From positions 1 through 9,473 of the forward strand of contig WQZK01000050.1 of the NCBI GenBank assembly GCA_009780765.1: a stretch of DNA of 9,473 nt. The letters run 5' to 3'. Below are positions 6,626-9,473 of the stretch, piece by piece. Both the position numbers and the translations under genes were made by a program. The notes beneath the pieces are model-generated. The model was not told where the DNA came from. It ran no database searches and worked only from the letters and a program-made list of their open reading frames with translations. Positions within the stretch are counted from its first letter, which is position 1. Every line of letters begins with the position of its first letter. The DNA comes from Defluviitaleaceae bacterium (lineage in GTDB: Bacteria; Bacillota; Clostridia; Lachnospirales; UBA5962).

Positions 6626-7355
6626 GATAGTCCTCCTCATTGTGATTTAATAATTTTGTACCAAATTCATAAAGTCTTTCATCATTTTCAGCCGCTAAAA
6701 CAATGCTATTTGGATATTTAAGTGAAAATACTAACGATGGAATGTTGTTATCTTCGCATAAAATCATTGCAGCAAGGTCGTTCGCGACAAGATTATCTTT
6801 TATAATTTTTCTGTAAGTTATTTCTTTGTACCTCTTTGCATCACTATGAACTGATGGATTTTTATCATAAACACCATCTACATTTTTTGCATAAAACACA
6901 CAGTCGGCAGAAAGCTCGGCCGCACGAAGTGCAGGAATTGTATCAGTTGAGAAAAACGGATGCCCTGTTCCACCGGCAAATATGATTATGTAGCCTTTTT
7001 TAAAATATTCAAGAGCTAAATCTTTTGAAAATTCTAAGGTAAATGTGCCTATTTTAAACGGCGTCATAACAACTGCAAGACCGCCTTGTTGGCGTATCAT
7101 ATCAGCCAAATAAATAGAGTTTATAACGGTTGCGAGCATTCCAATTTGGTCTGCCTTGGTTCTATCCGTTTCAGAGCTAACCGATCGCCCACGCAAAATA
7201 TTTCCACCGCCTAAAACCAAAGAAATTTCTACACCTTTATTTTTAACCTTAAGTATGTCCGAAACAATTTCAGAAATCTTTTGATTATCAAAAATATTAA
7301 CCGAATCTTCTGATAATGCCTCACCACTTAATTTTATAACAATTCTTTTAAACAT
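6615..7355 (-). CDS. pyrH: UMP kinase
   Basis: PyrH phosphorylates UMP to UDP with ATP, a cytoplasmic step of pyrimidine nucleotide synthesis. It belongs to the amino-acid kinase fold. In 246 residues I see IVIKLSGEAL at 5-14 (phosphate-binding K8), LGGGNILRGR at 48-57, KADQIGMLATVIN at 67-79, FAGGTGHPFFSTDTIPALRAAEL at about 126-148, KNVDGVYDKNP at 157-167 and the final FGT. The DQIGMLAT and GHPFFSTDT forms recall Lachnospirales enzymes more than the DYMGMLAT and GNPFFTTD forms (from memory). ATG 7355 has AAAGGAG six bases upstream. It is the first gene after a promoter and terminator pair, so here it heads the operon; rpsB-tsf, its usual upstream neighbours in Firmicutes, are not adjacent. 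Confidence 0.97.
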   Translation of the reverse strand: MFKRIVIKLSGEALSEDSVNIFDNQKISEIVSDILKVKNKGVEISLVLGGGNILRGRSVSSETDRTKADQIGMLATVINSIYLADMIRQQGGLAVVMTPFKIGTFTLEFSKDLALEYFKKGYIIIFAGGTGHPFFSTDTIPALRAAELSADCVFYAKNVDGVYDKNPSVHSDAKRYKEITYRKIIKDNLVANDLAAMILCEDNNIPSLVFSLKYPNSIVLAAENDERLYEFGTKLLNHNEEDYHVK

Positions 7356-7423
7356 GGCTATCTCCTTTGTTTTTAATTGTTAAAAATTTCTCCTACCATT
7401 GCTACTCAGTAGTACTCGTATAG

Positions 7424-7452
7424 ATTATACCACATACAAGATTAAATTTCCA
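7424..7452 (-). promoter_or_regulatory. Main promoter of the pyrH-frr-...-rseP operon
   Basis: The minus strand reads TGGTATAAT (7424-7432), a perfect extended -10 (TATAAT at 7424-7429). A four-of-six -35, TGGAAA at 7447-7452, lies 17 bases upstream. Transcription would start near 7417 and give a leader of about 60 bases. That leader carries a small palindrome CTACTGAGTAG (7402-7412) and an AT-only inverted repeat TTTTTAA-CAA-TTAAAAA (7370-7386) just before the pyrH ribosome site at 7362-7368. No operator or riboswitch that I recognise is present. Confidence 0.8.
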
Positions 7453-7454
7453 GC

Positions 7455-7490
7455 AAAAAATAAAAAAGACTTAAAATATAAGTCTTTTTT
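7455..7490 (-). terminator. Rho-independent terminator after the small membrane-protein gene
   Basis: A perfect 12-bp inverted repeat (arms 7479-7490 and 7462-7473, AAAAAAGACTTA / TAAGTCTTTTTT, five-base loop) begins 10 bases after the stop codon. On the minus strand it is followed by a further T-rich run (TTTTTTATTTTTT). The A-tract and T-tract symmetry means it could also stop plus-strand transcripts. It separates the small gene from the pyrH promoter. Confidence 0.85.
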
Positions 7491-7499
7491 GTACGAAAT

Positions 7500-7712
7500 C
7501 TACTCGAAATCGTCTTCAGTTGCAAGATAAGAAATATCTTCGCCCCAGATGCTTTCGTCAAGAGCGTCGAAATCGTCTTCTTCTTTTTCTCTAAGCTTTA
7601 AAATTGCCATTATAGTAAGAACAATTAATGCTATAGAGCTTAAAACCGAAAGTATTGCAATAATGCAATGAACTTTGCTTTTTTTAATGTTTTTTAAGCT
7701 TTTTTTACACAT
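7500..7712 (-). CDS. Small single-pass membrane protein with acidic C-terminal tail (70 aa), unknown function
   Basis: No known family is recognised. The product begins MCKKSLKNIKKSKVH, strongly basic. It has one hydrophobic helix at about residues 16-39 (CIIAILSVLSSIALIVLTIMAI). It ends in an acidic tail with 14 Asp/Glu among residues 42-70, including EEDDFD and EDDFE. By the positive-inside rule the N-terminus would be cytoplasmic and the acidic tail outside. Alternatively the helix could act as an uncleaved signal anchor. The frame is open to an ATG at 7847, but ATG 7712 has AGAGGTG six bases upstream (7719-7725). The extra 45 codons run through a palindromic element and are probably not translated. 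The gene has its own promoter and terminator, so it is an independent unit. Confidence 0.75.
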   Translation of the reverse strand: MCKKSLKNIKKSKVHCIIAILSVLSSIALIVLTIMAILKLREKEEDDFDALDESIWGEDISYLATEDDFE

Positions 7713-7735
7713 ATTTTTCACCTCTAAATTTATTA

Positions 7736-7848
7736 TCTTATACCAATTCCAATCAAACACTGGAGTTTTCAGAGGGAAGCCGCCGACTGTTTCGGGTGGC
7801 GTTTTGACCGATAGAAAACCCAGATGTTTGTTAAGAATTAGTATCATA
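7736..7848. repeat. Nested palindromic element, MITE-like, in the leader of the small membrane-protein gene
   Basis: Arms of about 30-35 bases are imperfectly inverted. The best part is CAAACACTGGAGTTTTC (7754-7770) against GAAAACCCAGATGTTTG (7814-7830), which pair at nearly every base with one bulge on each side. The similarity continues outward: TACCAATTC at 7741-7749 matches the complement of GAATTAGTA at 7835-7843. A second, GC-rich palindrome lies inside: GCCGCC at 7780-7785 and GGTGGC at 7795-7800. The centre is far richer in GC than its surroundings. TATCTTA occurs at 7734-7740 and again at 7847-7853, which may be target-site duplication, although the right copy is three bases beyond the matched arm. 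The layout fits a non-autonomous mobile element of about 105 bp or a REP-type repeat. A structured 5' leader RNA is the alternative. Copy number elsewhere is unknown. Confidence 0.6.
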
Positions 7849-7857
7849 TCTTACTCT

Positions 7858-7886
7858 ATTATACCCTTATTTTATATAATATGCAA
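7858..7886 (-). promoter_or_regulatory. Candidate promoter of the small membrane-protein gene
   Basis: The minus strand has a perfect TATAAT (+ strand 7858-7863) with TTGCAT (7881-7886, three of six) exactly 17 bases upstream. It lies between the methyltransferase stop and the palindromic element. Transcription would start near 7851 and pass through the whole palindrome before reaching ATG 7712. Without the 106 bases between the TATCTTA copies, the leader would be about 33 bases, an ordinary length. Confidence 0.6.
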
Positions 7887-7897
7887 ATCAAATTTTT

Positions 7898-8686
7898 TTA
7901 TAATTTTTTTAAAATCCATGTAACCTCCGCGATGCTCGTATCAAGGTCATCGTATTCGTCCTGTTGTGATTTAATATAACCTTCAAACATTTCTTTTTTA
8001 TCGGGATGTTTAAGCATTAATTCATTAGCTCTTTGAGTTATTAATTTCATGCCCGAGTCGCTATCATGATTTTCAATATCCTCAAACTCTGTAGCCGCCT
8101 TAACTAGCTCAAGCCCTGCTTGCTTAAATATATTATCCCAATCTGCTCTTGTAAGATATTCATAGTTGTTATACTTTATGTCTTCCCCGATAGCATCGTC
8201 TTCAAGATACCCGTCATCAATTAGTATATAACCGCCTGTCTTAATTGTTTCTTTGAGCTTAACAAGCGTTTCTAAAGGGCTACCCAATACATTGCCAACG
8301 GCACCTAAAATAACCACATCATAGCCTGTTTCTTTTTTTACTGCCTCATTGATGTCTTGAACCACAAATTCACATAAGCCTGAAACGCTATGCTCATTTG
8401 CCTTTTGTTTTGCATACTCAACAAATTCAGGAATTAAATCTACTCCCTTTACCTTTGCTTGTAGTCTTTCAGCTATTCTAACCGATACAGCACCTTTTCC
8501 ACAAGCTAAATCCAGTATTTGAGCATTTTCAGGCAAATCAACATGCTCTTTTATCAAGCCTAAAATAATATTAGGCTCTGCTCCAAGCTCCCAAAAATCT
8601 TGTAAAAGATATGGCAAGAACGGTATTAATTCTGTAGTTTCTGCTGTTAGTGAACCAGCTAATTTTTCTTGTGTTTCATTTGTCAT
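7898..8686 (-). CDS. Class I SAM-dependent methyltransferase
   Basis: A 262-residue soluble protein with a Rossmann-type methyltransferase domain. Motif I is ILDLACGKGAVSV at 57-69 (SAM-binding glycines), the acidic residue after strand 2 is in KGVDL (D83), FVVQDINE is at about 107-114, and YDVVILGAVGNVLG is at about 122-135. A strand GGYILIDDGYL follows at 151-161. An N-terminal region of about 50 residues and a C-terminal helical part flank the domain. The substrate cannot be assigned: small-molecule and resistance methyltransferases share this layout. The open frame reaches TTG 8701, but ATG 8686 has GGAGG eight bases upstream and is the likely start. It follows pheT after 15 bases, so it is probably co-transcribed with the pheST unit. 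No hairpin terminator is seen after its stop. A link to tRNA or translation is possible from position only. Confidence 0.88.
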   Translation of the reverse strand: MTNETQEKLAGSLTAETTELIPFLPYLLQDFWELGAEPNIILGLIKEHVDLPENAQILDLACGKGAVSVRIAERLQAKVKGVDLIPEFVEYAKQKANEHSVSGLCEFVVQDINEAVKKETGYDVVILGAVGNVLGSPLETLVKLKETIKTGGYILIDDGYLEDDAIGEDIKYNNYEYLTRADWDNIFKQAGLELVKAATEFEDIENHDSDSGMKLITQRANELMLKHPDKKEMFEGYIKSQQDEYDDLDTSIAEVTWILKKL

Positions 8687-8701
8687 TTTTATTACCTCCA
8701 A

Positions 8702-9473
8702 CTAGCCTCTTAATAATGCATCATTCTTTACTTCAAGGTTTTTAAGAATTTTATTCATAACAGCCGAAACCTCTTCATCCGTAAGGGTTCTATCATGTGC
8801 TCTAAATGATATTTTAAAGCTGACAGATTTATAACCTTCTTCTATCTGCTTGCCTTTGTAAACGTCAAACAAAGCAATGCTTTCAAGTATTTTTGTACCC
8901 TTTTCTTTGATAGATGCTTCAAGCTCCGCAACAGTAATTTCATCTTTTACAAGCATAGAAATATCGCGAGCCATCGCTGGAAACTTAGGAAGTGGCTCGA
9001 ACTTGCATGATAAATCTGCAAGATTCTCCATTTTTTCAACATCCAAAACGGCAACATATGTTTTTGCACCTATTTCGTAGTTTTCAGAAACGTCTGGGTG
9101 AAGCTCTCCAACGTATCCAAGGCTTGTATCGCCGCTTGTAATTAGTGCCGTTCTGCTAGGGTGCATCCATGGAAATTTATCTGTCGCAGAATAATCCACA
9201 TTTATAGAAAACTCATCCAAAACAGACTGCGCAGCCCCTTTTATATAATAAAAATCTTTGCCCGCCTTAGAATTCATGCTATACATTGCAATAGTTAGCT
9301 TAGATTTTTCCGCAGGTTGCAGGTTGTCGCCTTTTGGAAGATACACTTTGCCAACCTCGAAAAGGCAAGCCTCTTCATTTCTGCGGTTATAGTTTGTAGA
9401 AAGCGAGTTTAAAATACCGTTTAGCGTCGTCGTTCTCATTATGCTAAAATCTTCACCCAGTGGATTTGATATA
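8702..9473 (-). CDS. pheT: Phenylalanyl-tRNA synthetase beta subunit, C-terminal part (runs off right edge)
   Basis: PheT pairs with PheS to charge tRNA-Phe. The visible 256 codons are the end of a protein of about 800 residues; the frame stays open to the window edge. It reads ISNPLGEDFSIMRTTTLNGIL at the edge, the conserved core block of the catalytic-like module. Next comes RRNEEACLFEVGKVYLP, then WMHPSRTALI and GYVGELHPDV. The C-terminal ferredoxin-fold anticodon-binding (FDX-ACB) domain begins at FEPLPKFPAMARDISMLV and ends LKNLEVKNDALLRG. The internal ATG at 9439 is the Met of the SIMRT block and not a start. pheS would be expected beyond the right edge. Confidence 0.96.
   Translation of the reverse strand, partial: ISNPLGEDFSIMRTTTLNGILNSLSTNYNRRNEEACLFEVGKVYLPKGDNLQPAEKSKLTIAMYSMNSKAGKDFYYIKGAAQSVLDEFSINVDYSATDKFPWMHPSRTALITSGDTSLGYVGELHPDVSENYEIGAKTYVAVLDVEKMENLADLSCKFEPLPKFPAMARDISMLVKDEITVAELEASIKEKGTKILESIALFDVYKGKQIEEGYKSVSFKISFRAHDRTLTDEEVSAVMNKILKNLEVKNDALLRG

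Noticed and set aside
6626..6640. Upstream ATG for frr at 6640
   Set aside because: The codon overlaps the AGGAGG site that serves the ATG at 6625, and the RRF family begins at the latter.
7373..7399. Eight-codon open frame (MVGEIFNN) in the pyrH leader, as a possible leader peptide
   Set aside because: There is no ribosome site before it, no run of regulatory codons and no attenuator hairpin after it; a chance ATG is enough.
7402..7412. CTACTCAGTAG palindrome as an operator for the pyrH promoter
   Set aside because: Five-base arms with no extension and no match to an operator I know; too short to claim.
7713..7847. 45-codon N-terminal extension of the small membrane protein
   Set aside because: The extension is read from the palindrome, has no ribosome site at 7847, and a well-placed AGAGGTG precedes ATG 7712.
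7675..7923. Plus-strand 82-codon frame (contains FRGKPPTVSGGVLTDRK)
   Set aside because: It runs through the palindromic element and the start of the small gene in antisense; the peptide is explained by the GC-rich palindrome, not by a protein family.
1..9473. CRISPR array, tRNA or rRNA genes, phage genes, transposase, toxin-antitoxin or defence genes
   Set aside because: I looked on both strands and saw no regularly spaced repeats, no tRNA-like cloverleaf and no proteins of these families.

Overview
This 9.5-kb window comes from an AT-rich chromosome, most likely an anaerobic Firmicute of the class Clostridia. The PyrH variant (ADQIGMLATVIN, GGTGHPFFSTDT) looks Lachnospirales-like to me, but that is from memory and not a search. 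Every gene I can support lies on the minus strand, so transcription runs from high to low coordinates. Strong AGGAGG-type ribosome binding sites, some TTG and GTG starts and very short intergenic gaps fit this assignment.

Block 1 (9473 to about 7860) holds the 3' part of pheT, the phenylalanyl-tRNA synthetase beta chain, which runs off the right edge. A class I SAM-dependent methyltransferase follows 15 bases later and looks co-transcribed.

Block 2 (about 7890 to 7455) is a small independent unit: a promoter, a roughly 105-bp nested palindromic element that looks like a non-autonomous insertion (MITE-like), a 70-residue single-pass membrane protein with an acidic tail, and a clear hairpin terminator.

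Block 3 (about 7450 to 1, continuing off the left edge) starts at an extended -10 promoter and reads pyrH, frr, three accessory genes, a decayed GNAT acetyltransferase, uppS, cdsA, dxr and rseP. The accessory genes are a two-helix membrane protein, a VOC-fold protein and an uncharacterised 347-residue protein with a C-terminal cysteine cluster. pyrH-frr-uppS-cdsA-dxr-rseP is the well-known Firmicute cluster joining ribosome recycling and pyrimidine supply with undecaprenyl phosphate, CDP-diacylglycerol and isoprenoid synthesis and intramembrane proteolysis. Dxr feeds isoprenoid precursors to UppS, and CdsA activates phosphatidate for phospholipids. Two things differ from the usual layout: rpsB-tsf is not next to pyrH, and about 2.5 kb of accessory DNA separates frr from uppS. 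A second, weaker extended -10 site precedes dxr.

The most interesting items are the palindromic element in the leader of the small membrane protein, the internally deleted acetyltransferase whose end is still fused to the uppS start, and the uncharacterised cargo between frr and uppS. I see no phage, CRISPR, toxin-antitoxin or defence system. No stretch longer than 300 bases lacks a gene.
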